Source of the DNA: Argopecten irradians
Lineage: Eukaryota; Mollusca; Bivalvia; Pectinida; Pectinidae
DNA: 64,000 bases
NCBI RefSeq assembly: GCF_041381155.1
Contig: NC_091143.1
Coordinates: 42,548,996-42,612,995 of the forward strand
Direction: 5' to 3'
Part shown: positions 29,201-36,165 of the stretch, piece after piece
How the letters are laid out: the number at the start of each line of letters is the position of its first letter
Position numbering within the stretch: the first letter of the stretch is position 1
The notes under the pieces: generated by a model
Database searches by the model: none
What the model was told of the DNA's origin: nothing
What the model saw: the letters and a program-made list of their open reading frames with translations, nothing else
Program-made: the position numbers and the translations under genes

Positions 29201-31690
29201 AAGAATACTCTCTCCTTTCCCTTCTATATCCATTGTATATATATATATATACATAAAAAGAAAACACAGCTATAAAACAGTTTTTTCCTCCCTAGCGCTT
29301 TCTCGGCTCATGCCGGTCTTCAGGGGTTTGAATTCTTTTATTTGTAAAACATGACGTCATAGTACTATGACGTCATGTTTTACAAATACGTAATCTTACT
29401 ATGACGTCATTGTACTATGACGTCATGTTGTACAAATAAAAGAATTCAAACCCCTGAAGACCGGCATGAGCCGAGAAAGCGCTAAGGAGGAAAAAACTGT
29501 TTTATAGTTGTGTTTTCTTTTTATGTATATGGAAACCATCACATGGACATGGTTCTTTTTTACTTATATATATATATATATATATATATGCTACAATTCA
29601 CTGTTTTGCGTTAGTAGTCCTTGCTATATCTTTACTGAATAGTATAATTATAAATACGCTTGTCCCTTTTCCTTAAGCTTGCTTCTGTCTAGCATATGGG
29701 GTATGGATTTACACTGGAACAAATCTCCTCCTATCTATGTCTCTCAAAAATATTTAATTCTGATGTATAAAAATCTATATCAAAGATTTGAAAAAATGAC
29801 AAAATTTCTTAAATACTTGGGATATGGATCTACATCTCAAAGTTTTTTTACAGAGTTTTTTGAAGCCTCGTGGTTTTCTGTAATCACGGATTATTGCATG
29901 TTCTAGCGTGTGATATTGTTTTATTAATTAGTATCAATTTGTAGTTATCCCCCGCCCAACGAAATTGGCGGGGGATATACAAATGGGTTCCGTCCGTCCA
30001 TCCGTCCGTCTGTCTGTACGTCCGTCCGTCCGTCCGTACGAATGGTTTTCGGAGCATAACTCTAAAACCAGAAGAGATATTTCCACGAAACTTCATAGAC
30101 ACATTGGTCTTATGGTCTAGTAGCGCCTTTTGCTATTTTTAGGTTTTCATTTTTTGCATTTTTTCCGTAACCATGGAAACATTGCTGAAAATATCATATT
30201 TTTGTACCAGGTTCGTTTCTGGAGCATAACTCTAAAACCAGAAGAGATATTTCCACGAAACTTCATAGACACATTGGTCTTATGGTCTAGTAGTGCCTTT
30301 TGCTATTTTAAGGTTTTCACTTTTTGCACTTTTTTCTGTAACCATGGAAACATTGCTGAAAATGGCAGATTTTTGTGTAAGAATCGTTTCCGGAGCACAA
30401 CTCTAAAACCAGCGAGATATTTCCATGAAACTTCATAGACACATTGGTCTTATGGTCTAGTAGTGCCTTTTGCTATTTTTAGGTTTTCATTTTTTGCACT
30501 TTTATCCGTAACCATGGAAACATTGCTGAAAAATATCATGGTAAATGGTAAATGTTACTTTGCAAAACTGCACCCATCTTTGTGTATATAGTCTAATATA
30601 AATGTCAAGGCTGTATACCTGATTCAACAATTGCAGCCCGGCTCTACTTGAATTATACTCCGTCTCTCTGTAGCTCAACTTCCTTTTTCCGTTTTTTTTT
30701 CATACACATAAGTCTCCACTATCAAACTTACTTCAGCTTTGATATCTCCATTGGCGGGGGATCTGAATGACTATGTCCTTGTTAATGTTTGGATGTGATC
30801 TAACGATTGCTTTCATCAGAACTAGAAAACATACTTTGGCAATCAGTTGCATGCATGAAATATCTAACGATGATGTTTTATATAATTTTGATTGATTGAT
30901 TAGATAGTATTTATAATCAGTGCATGGAGTTTGGACGACATTGTGCTTATCTACTTATAATAAGCGTTTGATTTCTTTTTTCATTCTAAGAAATATCAAA
31001 ATTTATATATGAAAGTTATTTTATATATTATATACATAGTGTAACCTGTTGCATGAGCATGGTTATAATCTATTCATAGGAAACAGATGCATGATGAATA
31101 TTTTATTAACAATATAATCTGGGTGTCTTTCTACTCTATATATAATAACTGGTAAAATATGATTAGCGATGTTGTCAGTATATATGGACTTGGCAACTAA
31201 AACATTTGTCAAAACATGATGAACCGTTGTATTTTTTTCTTTGTGTACTCTTGCATGACATTTTTTGTGATCTTTCGGCTAAAAGAAAGTATATGGATAT
31301 AATGATTCAAATTTTGAGGTTATTTTAGTAATGAGTACAGTCTTGTGCATTTGGTGTTCTTCAAATCTCAAATGTTTTAATGGTTATTTTACATTACATT
31401 ATTGGGGGCTTATATAAGTAACTATTATCAAATTATTAACAAACAAATGGCCGAGAGATCATAAAGTCTTTTAACCTTACTTTTACTTCTCTTTCTACAT
31501 TAAATAATGTTCTCTTCTCTCCATTTTCAGACGTACCACACACCCTAAATCGCTTCTGTCGGTCAACCCACCGAAATTAACAAGTAAGATCATAGCTGAC
31601 CTTCTGAAGACTGGTCCTCCCGGTTCCACTGCCTCCAAGACTCCAGCCAAATCAGTTTCATTAGAGCGGGGCAAAAAACTGGGGGAATAA
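2208..31690 (+). CDS. Host gene: coiled-coil protein with Ser/Pro-rich tail (multi-exon, main form, 5' partial)
   Basis: The main form joins exons 2208-2275, 9172-9299, 10075-10252, 13321-13441, 18353-18495, 18875-18958, 20830-20855, 21974-22002, 22245-22362, 25300-25825 and 31531-31690. Every junction has AG acceptor and GT donor sites, and the phases agree from first to last, giving about 526 residues to the TAA at 31688-31690. Roughly residues 20-220 are charged heptad-like coiled coil. Then comes a Ser/Pro-rich linker, a basic run (KKKKKRRDR) and an acidic patch before the C-terminus. No enzyme motif, signal peptide or membrane segment is visible. Such a layout is typical of cytoskeletal or centrosomal scaffold proteins, but that is inference and I cannot name the gene. 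The first exon enters in phase 0 with a strong pyrimidine-rich acceptor, so upstream exons must lie outside the window or were missed. Confidence 0.75.
2284..2362 (+). mobile_element. Short MITE, copy 2
   Basis: Same family as 1101-1176: AACCCCTGAACACACATTTA at the left, GACCAGTCCATTA inside and TTTAGGGGTAAATGAG at the right. It starts 9 bases after the donor of the host exon at 2208. Confidence 0.8.
2642..3348 (-). repeat. LTR (3' LTR of the gypsy-type element)
   Basis: 707 bases, nearly identical to 8401-9108, with TG...CA ends. It is followed inward by the purine tract of the element at 3349-3361. Confidence 0.95.
3349..3361 (-). other. Polypurine tract of the gypsy-type element
   Basis: On the - strand the 13 bases directly inside the 3' LTR read AAGGAGGGGTG with a run of A upstream, the usual site for plus-strand priming. 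Confidence 0.6.
3414..4635 (-). pseudogene. Gypsy-type reverse transcriptase and RNase H (fossil)
   Basis: Reverse transcriptase is identified by WSSPCVLVPKPDKTYRFCTD, KFDLLKGYWQVPL, MPFGMKNAP and the active-site block YIDDV. Then come the connection region (LGMAGYYRKFCQNF) and RNase H (LFVDASDVGVGAVL, YSTIEKECLAL, FTDHNPL, HIKGKDNILADALSRI). These are the Ty3/gypsy forms of the motifs. The part lies downstream of the integrase, unlike most gypsy elements. Treated as a broken relic. Confidence 0.9.
4660..6159 (-). pseudogene. Gypsy-type integrase region (fossil)
   Basis: Zinc-binding HHCC head (GHLGVTKTYNRILDHFFWPK...CRSCHTCQ) followed by the catalytic core with the D, D and E blocks (VIIDCVGPLP, VQSDQGSNF, HPESQGALERFHQTLK) and a C-terminal region with an SH3-like block (DPGDKILALLPIPGQPLQAR). 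It sits between protease and reverse transcriptase. The last ~100 residues match the linker that leads into the reverse transcriptase in this group. Confidence 0.9.
6080..6955 (-). pseudogene. Aspartic protease region and linker (fossil)
   Basis: The block ILRDTGASHSLILDG near 6770 is the DTGA active site of a retroelement protease. The remainder, to the start of the integrase, is an acidic linker with no recognised domain (DPEISLLCNRALSEEEAEKV). Confidence 0.8.
6949..8271 (-). pseudogene. Gag protein of the gypsy-type element
   Basis: About 440 residues in one frame. The order is: an N-terminal segment starting MTTMQVEQFVKAPSLEVLLQ, a long coiled coil with an 11-residue tandem repeat (EKEIDKERELR, about three units), a retrotransposon-gag core (VPPFQEKEVDKYFLHFEKIA, then the region around AYRQKFRNSRK), and a C-terminal CCHC zinc knuckle CNYCKKVGHIMSEC. 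The frame looks whole; the element as a whole is treated as a fossil. Confidence 0.88.
8378..8398 (-). other. Primer binding site of the gypsy-type element (tentative)
   Basis: Just inside the 5' LTR the - strand reads TTGGGGGCTCGTGTCCGAG. The first eleven bases after the leading T (TGGGGGCTCGT) equal the start of the tRNA-Pro primer site used by several retroviruses, but the rest departs from it, so the tRNA is uncertain. Confidence 0.5.
8401..9108 (-). repeat. LTR (5' LTR of the gypsy-type element)
   Basis: 708 bases, paired with 2642-3348. Ends 63 bases before the host exon at 9172. Confidence 0.95.
9172..9299 (+). CDS. Host gene exon, coiled coil
   Basis: Encodes RVEEEKENLHRELDRMIREN and continues to ...GQIVQE. 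The acceptor is chosen at 9170-9171 (TTGATAG|G) because it restores phase with the exon at 2208; the AG at 9150-9151 would leave a phase mismatch. Donor is GAAG|GTAAGA. The start lies 63 bases from the end of the LTR element in the preceding intron. Confidence 0.7.
9427..9770. mobile_element. Non-autonomous inverted-repeat DNA element, diverged
   Basis: Left end AATCAAACCTGTTTATAAAA with CCACTCAAGG. The right end, read on the other strand, is AGTAAAGCCTGCCTTAGCAG with CTACC. The ends are similar but decayed inverted repeats around ~340 bases. No transposase is encoded. A second palindrome (9525-9612) is nested in it. Confidence 0.5.
9525..9612. mobile_element. Palindromic MITE with TGACGTCA-like boxes, copy 1
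   Basis: Arms GATTAGTCCCACCTTCCGGT and, on the other strand, GATTAGTTCTACTTTCAGGT pair across a short centre. Each arm continues into GATTATGACGT. A related copy lies at 33655-33716. Confidence 0.6.
10075..10252 (+). CDS. Host gene exon, coiled coil
   Basis: Acceptor CGTTTTCAG, donor CA|GTAAGT (near-consensus). Encodes a highly charged helix, KDKVRKLEREKEGLEKQ followed by ...LLLVEGSKKRLDEVVEDL and LRKELEEAEK. Enters in phase 1 and leaves in phase 2, matching both neighbours. Confidence 0.85.
10973..11037 (-). mobile_element. Short MITE, copy 4 (inverted)
   Basis: CCCCTGAAATTTCATCATGG at the left and TTTCAGGTGTGAATC at the right. It is the reverse orientation of the family and diverged in the middle. 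Confidence 0.6.
11155..11270 (-). mobile_element. tRNA-derived SINE head
   Basis: On the - strand TAGCTCAGTCGGTAGAGTGG (A box) and GGGTTCGAGCCC (B box) stand at tRNA spacing with an anticodon-like arm between. The acceptor arms do not pair, so it is a SINE or tRNA relic and not a working tRNA. Confidence 0.6.
11620..11698 (-). mobile_element. Short MITE, copy 5 (inverted)
   Basis: TTCACCCCTGAAAATTCATA at the left and GTCTTCAGGAGTGAATGA at the right, with ATGGACTGTTCTTG inside. Clear member of the five-copy family. Confidence 0.75.
13321..13441 (+). CDS. Host gene exon, coiled coil
   Basis: Acceptor GATTTTCAG, donor GAG|GTAATG. Encodes PVGSAEMEQLQSEIDNLRDV and then a Lys/Gln-rich helix. It ends exactly on a codon boundary, which fits the phase-0 exon at 18353. 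Confidence 0.85.
14067..14224. mobile_element. Long palindromic MITE or hairpin
   Basis: Arms of about 70 bases pair almost perfectly: AAGCATTAAATTATCTTCCT through GCTTTGCAGACAATC on the left and GATTGTCTGCAAAGC through AGTTTAATGCTT on the right. The centre is AATGCGCTAGCGCA. Confidence 0.75.
16292..16370 (+). mobile_element. Short MITE, copy 3
   Basis: CCACCCCTGAAGACACATTT at the left, AGTAGTCCATTAGGGAA inside and TTGAGGGATGAAT at the right. Confidence 0.8.
16655..16860 (+). mobile_element. tRNA-derived SINE
   Basis: GTGACCAGGTAGCTCAATTG (A box) and CCCAGGTTCACATTCCAG (B box) at tRNA spacing. The head matches the one repeated in the 55-57 kb array (GACCAGGTAGCTCAG), so it is probably the same or a sister family. 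The tail runs to about 16860. Confidence 0.6.
18353..18495 (+). CDS. Host gene exon, coiled coil
   Basis: Acceptor CTATAG, donor ACAG|GTGGGT. Encodes ESLEDVGTDLNDMRGELHKL then KDQAIETLEGQLKHSKVEIE, a clear heptad pattern. Ends two bases into a codon. Confidence 0.85.
18875..18958 (+). CDS. Host gene exon, end of coiled coil
   Basis: Acceptor TTCTCTAG, donor CCAGG|GTATGT. Encodes REKAMNQLQNLMSHVDEKRS and then the switch to a Ser/Pro linker. It leaves in phase 2. Three downstream acceptors fit that phase (19539, 20830, 31531), so it is a branching point for alternative forms. Confidence 0.85.
19539..19647 (+). CDS. Host gene alternative early terminal exon
   Basis: Follows a good acceptor (TGTTCTAG) in the right phase and encodes a basic Ser/Arg/Pro tail, RKSRSPNRSSKIPRSNKNPR, then reaches TGA at 19645-19647. 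No donor of consensus quality lies inside, so it would end the protein early, right after the coiled coil. The tail composition resembles microtubule- or nucleic-acid-binding basic tails; that is only a resemblance. Confidence 0.55.
19648..21973. other. Host introns around the 26-base microexon
   Basis: Except for the microexon at 20830-20855, this is AT-rich non-coding DNA. Nothing else can be called. Confidence 0.5.
20830..20855 (+). CDS. Host gene microexon (26 bases)
   Basis: Acceptor CTACAG, donor CCAG|GTAGTA. Encodes about nine residues (GKTDEGKIP plus one base). In phase 2, out phase 1, which fits both neighbours. An inner GTAAAA could serve as a weaker donor. Microexons are often regulated. 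Confidence 0.6.
21974..22002 (+). CDS. Host gene microexon (29 bases)
   Basis: Acceptor TTTATTAG, donor AAG|GTAAAT. Encodes DGERTPRSPK, in phase 1 and out phase 0. Together with the exon at 20830 it adds a Ser/Pro-type segment. Confidence 0.6.
22245..22362 (+). CDS. Host gene exon, Ser/Thr-rich linker
   Basis: The acceptor TTGCAG at 22239-22244 is preferred over the later AG at 22262-22263 because only the former gives phase 0 and a low-complexity frame like the neighbours: LRFNSPDSFTKLLSTSDKDA then ...VTPGQYGTQFLGT. Donor A|GTAAGT is strong. Confidence 0.7.
22363..25299. other. Host intron
   Basis: The first 1.9 kb shows nothing. The last kilobase holds the AACCGAAC-rich element listed separately. 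Confidence 0.5.
24238..25200. mobile_element. Possible pogo/Tigger-like non-autonomous element remnant
   Basis: Starts with ACAGTGGAACCTCCCAAAAC, a typical pogo-type terminal sequence, followed by repeated AAACCGAAC and ACCGATC motifs. The right part (TCCAAACCGAACCCTCTCTA) repeats the motif in the same direction, and I do not find a clean inverted end. No transposase is visible. Confidence 0.35.
25300..25825 (+). CDS. Host gene large exon, Ser/Pro-rich region with basic and acidic patches
   Basis: 526 bases, acceptor TTTTTAATCTAG, donor AAAAA|GTAAGT. Encodes about 175 residues without a stop: a linker starting KPQRSSSTGPGDKGGDRLQ, a stretch rich in Ser-Pro pairs (possible proline-directed kinase sites), a basic cluster KKKKKRRDR, and an acidic end (PIDEDDLDTQEQDDI). 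No domain is recognised and the region is probably disordered. Confidence 0.85.
27405..27481 (+). CDS. Possible host gene cassette exon (77 bases)
   Basis: Acceptor CTCTACAG and donor GGGAG|GTAAGA are both strong, and the frame entered from 25825 stays open through it. Inclusion leaves the next exon in a different frame, which reaches TAA at 31578-31580. It could thus give a third C-terminus or trigger decay of the message. Translation (NCYRSHLLFLVTLRRQ...) is hydrophobic and unlike its neighbours, so function is doubtful. Confidence 0.4.
29249..29530. mobile_element. Long inverted-repeat MITE carrying TGACGTCA boxes
   Basis: The arms (about 110 bases, left from ATACATAAAAAG, right ending CTTTTTATGTATAT) share AAACCCCTGAAGACCGGCAT. 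The central part holds four ATGACGTCAT/AATGACGTCA-type boxes, the core of the cAMP-response element. The element sits inside a TA microsatellite, with runs on both sides. Confidence 0.8.
29945..30775. repeat. Tandem repeat block, ~170-base unit, with CCGT microsatellite
   Basis: Begins with ATCCCCCGCC and its inverted partner GGCGGGGGAT at 29964, then a (CCGT)n tract. Three ~170-base units follow (GGAGCATAACTCTAAAACCA starts at 30051 and 30221; the third, diverged unit starts at 30392). Another GGCGGGGGAT lies at about 30755, so the unit block may be the inside of a mobile element. Confidence 0.75.
31531..31690 (+). CDS. Host gene main terminal exon
   Basis: Acceptor CCATTTTCAG. Joined to 25825 it encodes RTTHPKSLLSVNPPKLTSKI and ends ...LERGKKLGE with TAA at 31688-31690. 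An internal donor, ACAA|GTAAGA at 31583/31584, allows an alternative ending through 35144 and 36122. Confidence 0.75.
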
Positions 31691-32148
31691 CTTAAGGGTT
31701 GCTTTAAATTGGGGAATCATCATTTGTAAGTCTCTGCTTCTTTTTGCAAATATAACCCATTTATTATTGCTTGCATTGGATATAGCAGACTATGTTGTCT
31801 TTGTTCATTTATGTGTAAACATTTCCTCCTCCGCGTCTGTTATGCACAATCAAATCCAAGTGTTTTTTCTATGTGATTGTACTGTTATCAAAACGTTTGA
31901 TCATCACATCTCCTCACTTTCATTTCATTATTCCTAATTTACATCTCGCATTCATCTCATTATTACCAAAACTTCCAACGCATCCCGTAATATTTCTTTC
32001 GGGCTTGAAGGACACGACCATAGAATGATTTATTGTATAACGTTTCGATGACTATTACGACGTGTACACTGTCGATTTCATCATCATGGTAACAGTAATT
32101 TTACTAGTATTCACAATGTACTTGTCGTCAGATCACTTTGTCAAGACA

Positions 32149-32223
32149 ATGCATTTAGCAATACTCACATCATTAGAAACGTCCTGATGATGCATTTAGC
32201 AATACTCACATCATTAGAAACGT
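32149..32223. repeat. Local duplication
   Basis: The 34-base word beginning ATGCATTTAGCAATACTCAC stands at 32149 and again at 32190, identical by eye. Confidence 0.9.
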
Positions 32224-32639
32224 AATGTAAGAAATGTCCACCGGTTATGTAACAAATATCATTACGTTTAACTCACTATCGAAATTCAGATATATTTTCC
32301 AATTGTTAAATATGATACCTGTATATCCATACCCTTATAATTCTAATAAATGGGCATCGTCACTAAATAAGGATTTAATTTTCCCACTACCGCCATATTA
32401 AATTGACTAACATTCCTAATAGATTTAATAAAATAATACTAAATGTCAGTAGTGCGAGATCACGTTCCTTTTCATCCATAAATCGTCATATCATCGTTTT
32501 CTCATGATAGTGTTAATGATAGTGGCTAACTAATCTACCTCAACACTTTCATACTTCTACATATGTATTAGCTTTTGTCAAATTGCTCTTCACAACTTTT
32601 TCAATTTTTGAAAGTCTATAAAAGTTGTAGTTTCTGCTC

Positions 32640-32925
32640 CTGTTTAGCGTTCAGCATACAGGGAGTAGGACAACTGGTTCGTCCGTTTTATTGGAATGTG
32701 TTGCTTGGTGTCTTGAGCAGCAGGCTTCAGTGATATAGCACTTTAAAAGGAAAGAAGTTTCATTATACAAGAAGACACAACACTAACATATCGCAGTCTC
32801 CCATAACACACGCCTCGCACTTCACACACGCTACACACAGCATACATGGGAGACCGTCATTATATGACAGGCTGTTAATAGGACGTTAAGATAATTAAAC
32901 AAATAACAATTCATAAAGTATATCT
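32640..32925 (+). mobile_element. SINE-like repeat with mollusc-type tail
   Basis: Contains GATATAGCACTTTAAAAGG, AAGAAGACACAACAC, a CACACGCTACACAC stretch, CATGGGAGACCGTCATTATA and AGGACGTTAAGATAATTAAA. From memory of bivalve genomes this string of blocks is a common dispersed repeat. A diverged relative lies at 38690-38900. Confidence 0.5.
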
Positions 32926-33654
32926 AATTATATCTTTCGGTATATGGCTATACTTATTTCAACAAATTCTTACAGTTATGTAAGCACTAAGGTAACACTC
33001 ACGATTGAAACGCGAAAGTATGATTTATTTCTATAGACGAATTTTGAGTGTCGCGAAACATGCATACAACGCCTATAGTTGCACTGCTTTTGATTTTACC
33101 TTGTAATGGTATGCGAGTATACAAGTGTGTGAGTGTTTCCACGCACATTATGTGCCATTTTTATGTATCATCAATCTAAAAATATTTTTCATTGTCATTT
33201 TAACTTTGCATGATCATTCATTCTCACATCACCTATTCATTTGATCATTCACCTTGCACTTTTCTGTTGTCAAATGAACAAAGACCTCATCGACTGCTAT
33301 ATCCAAGGTTTATTTAATAATAACAGCGAAAATAGAATAACCTCATTATTCATATTCTAGACGTTTGCTTGTTCAAACTAAATCAAACATGACGTCACGG
33401 ATGTATGGATGACGTCATAGGTTTAATGACTGGTGGTAACGTTGGAGGCATGTAACTAAACACAGTTCTTATATGGCATGGGCATGCATATCATTTTCAA
33501 TTTATTTTCGAAGCAATTAGCACGTATTCTCCTTGACCTTCACTCACCTCCATATTTCACCTTCACCTCCAAACTGAACTTGTTGTTTGTTCACGAATGT
33601 AACATGAATGCGTCGGTTTTACGATACCAAAATGACGTTCGTGCAGTACGATTT

Positions 33655-33716
33655 CCGTCAATTAGTCCCGTCTAAATCTGACGTCACAGTCACCGGAAGG
33701 TGAGACTAGTGTTACT
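33655..33716. mobile_element. Palindromic MITE with TGACGTCA box, copy 2
   Basis: Contains ATTAGTCCCGTCTAAATCTG then ACGTCACAGTCACCGGAAGG and TGAGACTAGT. The same words are arranged as in 9525-9612 but it is shorter. Confidence 0.5.
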
Positions 33717-35143
33717 TTACACACGTCATTTTAGTATATCAGACCCCCCGTATAGTATTGTTCAATTGGAATATAAATACCTTAAGAACATATTTAAGAA
33801 GGTGAATATCTCATGATTATATGTGATACAACAAAACTATATAAATGATATGAACAACAAATTCACCAATAAAGATAATCTGTAAAACAAAATCCGAAAT
33901 CTCTTCTTATATCATGCCTTACATTTCCCTCTTTAAGTCATTAATATGGTTTTATCCAAGTAATAGAGACTAGCTAGGTTATTATGAATGTTGTTACCTT
34001 TTGTATGCATAAACAGAGATATGTATGCTAGATTCTAGGTAAAACAAAAATATTCTACACGTAAGCTATGTCACCAATATATATAACAGGTAAATATAAA
34101 TATCATTCATTCAGTATTCCGTCTTTGCATATTAAGTTATCTCCCTTGCGGGAAAGCATCAATTGTGACGTCATTATTTTGTGAGTAAAATTTGTTTCGT
34201 TTTCTCCCTAAAAATGACGTTACGATCACTATCGCATTACGTCATAATTAATAATTCCTCATAATGGCAGATGATTCTTTAATATGAAAAGACAATTTCT
34301 GATTTTTACTGGTTTCAAAAAACATCCCGAACCTTATTGTTGATTCCCCCAGATAGATTTGGTGTTCGGATTGTGGTTTGCTGTTTATTAACCCGTTGGT
34401 GTGGTGTTTAACTATTTTTAACTTTAAAAAAAAATCCACTTTAAATATGGCTTGGTTTTTGTGATAAGGACACTTTGTTGAATTTCTGTCAGGGAATAGT
34501 AGGTTTGGTTTAGAAACAGTATTACATTTTATCTGTTAATCACATAGAGACGATATATTCTTTGAAGTTGACTTAAAATACATGTATTATGAATATAGTT
34601 ATCATCTTACTTATTCATTGCAAACTTTCATATTATTTAAATGTCATTGTATTATGTTTTATATGTTCATGTTATGCGACTTTTCCGCATACCAATAATG
34701 AACTGTGAATGTTGAGTTCTTAAATTATTCCTCGCGGCTAATTTTATGTTCCAATGCCCTTCTTCGTTCAAGCTATATTCATATTTTGAATAAGCTTCCT
34801 TATTCAATGCTTAGTCTGTTGCCTTTAATCATGCCAGATTTTATCGGTCCTACATGCCAGTTATTAAAGCACATGCCTATTGTTATCATGGTACTTGGCT
34901 GCTTGATCACTTACTTTGTCCACAATTCGTGTTGTCTTTGGCCAGTATCATTCAGTCGATTAAAAACAGCTATCTAATAATAATATGTTGTCTAATAGAA
35001 GATTTGATGCTTCTGCTGGGCAGGCAGGTTAATAGTAGATAATTTGAAACTAATAAATGTTTTGCATTGCGGAAAAAGCGAAATAATGCTATAGTTTTAA
35101 ACCGGCCTGATTCATGTTGCTTATCACTAGACTTCCATTATAG

Positions 35144-35209
35144 GTTTCGACCAGTTTTCTCGTTCAGACACCAAAGGGAAGACTAAGCAAACGGTGAAAG
35201 ATTACACTG
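35144..35209 (+). CDS. Host gene alternative downstream exon
   Basis: Acceptor ATTATAG, donor CTG|GTATCG. Reached from the donor at 31583, it reads in phase as SFDQFSRSDTKGKTKQTVKD and is 66 bases long. The composition (charged, Lys-rich) suits the rest of the tail. Confidence 0.55.
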
Positions 35210-36121
35210 GTATCGGTTTTTTTAAACTTAGAAATTATAGAAACTTCTAATGTTGATTAGGCACAAAAATTTTCATTTTTGGTGAATATGCACACAGTGT
35301 AGTGTGTAAGTTGTTTTAATGATTTTTTTTCGACCATCATTTAGGCACAAAAACCCTCGTTGACTATTTACATAGTGTAGTGTGTAAAAAGATATTTTTT
35401 TATGATATGTTTTTACCTTAGAATTTGCTCTTGGGTTCACTTGGTGACTATTTGCATAGTGTAGTGTGTAATCTTGTTGGAGATTTTGCTCTTGGATTTA
35501 GATTTAGTAATCACCTACAGGTAGATAAAGTGTGATTGTATTGTAGCAGATGTCGACAGGTAAATATAATGTACACCATCAGTACCCGATCTGCATGATA
35601 CTACGATCCTCTTGTGATAGGTAGATAGAAAAGTGGCACCTTTTTCACTTCAAGATTCGATTTTTTCACGTTTTTTTTTTTCTCAATTTCATTCAACATT
35701 TCATTTCTACATTCAATAAGACATTCTCATTTTATCTCTGTATTACAGTGGTAAGGGTGATAGGATGACAATTTGACGGATACGACTTAAGATTTAATTT
35801 AATTTTATTTCAATTTAAGAGACAAAATATTACGTAAATTATGAATCTTCATTATGAATTTTATGTAAATTAATTTCATAGTTTTAATTGAATTTTAAAG
35901 CAAGTACAAATTTTTGTGTTTATGTTTTTCATTATGTAGAATCCGAACATGATAGTATTCTAGTTTGTAAATAATTGAACTTATATAGTACCAAAGATGA
36001 CTAATTAATAATTAATTGAATTTGTAATAATGAAGTGCAATTCTTGATACTCAAGTACTTTCGACGCTCAAATCTTCTATACTTAAACTTATTTTCTCAT
36101 AAGTTTTAATTTATATTTCAG
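35210..36121. other. Host intron with a three-fold repeat
   Basis: The word AGTGTAGTGTGTAA occurs three times between about 35296 and 35472 at intervals of about 80 bases, each time after a similar lead-in. Otherwise empty. Confidence 0.6.
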
Positions 36122-36165
36122 ATACAGCAAGATCCTTGAAATGGACGAATAAACCGAACACGTGA
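36122..36165 (+). CDS. Host gene alternative terminal exon
   Basis: Acceptor TTATATTTCAG. In phase after 35209 it reads DTARSLKWTNKPNT and stops at TGA 36163-36165. The untranslated region would run on into the AT-rich stretch downstream. Confidence 0.5.

Larger units (their letters stand above)
25826..31530. other. Host intron
   Basis: 5.7 kb holding the cassette exon at 27405, a TGACGTCA hairpin at 29249 and a tandem repeat block at 29945, plus several TA microsatellites (about 26555, 29236, 29572). The remainder is unremarkable. Confidence 0.55.
31691..35143. other. 3' untranslated region or intron of the host gene
   Basis: Holds a 41-base-spaced duplication, a SINE-like sequence and a second palindrome of the 9525 family, listed separately. 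Small open frames have no coding character. Confidence 0.5.

Noticed and set aside
30130-30438. Open frame of 102 codons
   Set aside because: It runs through the 170-base tandem repeat, and its translation simply repeats with the units.
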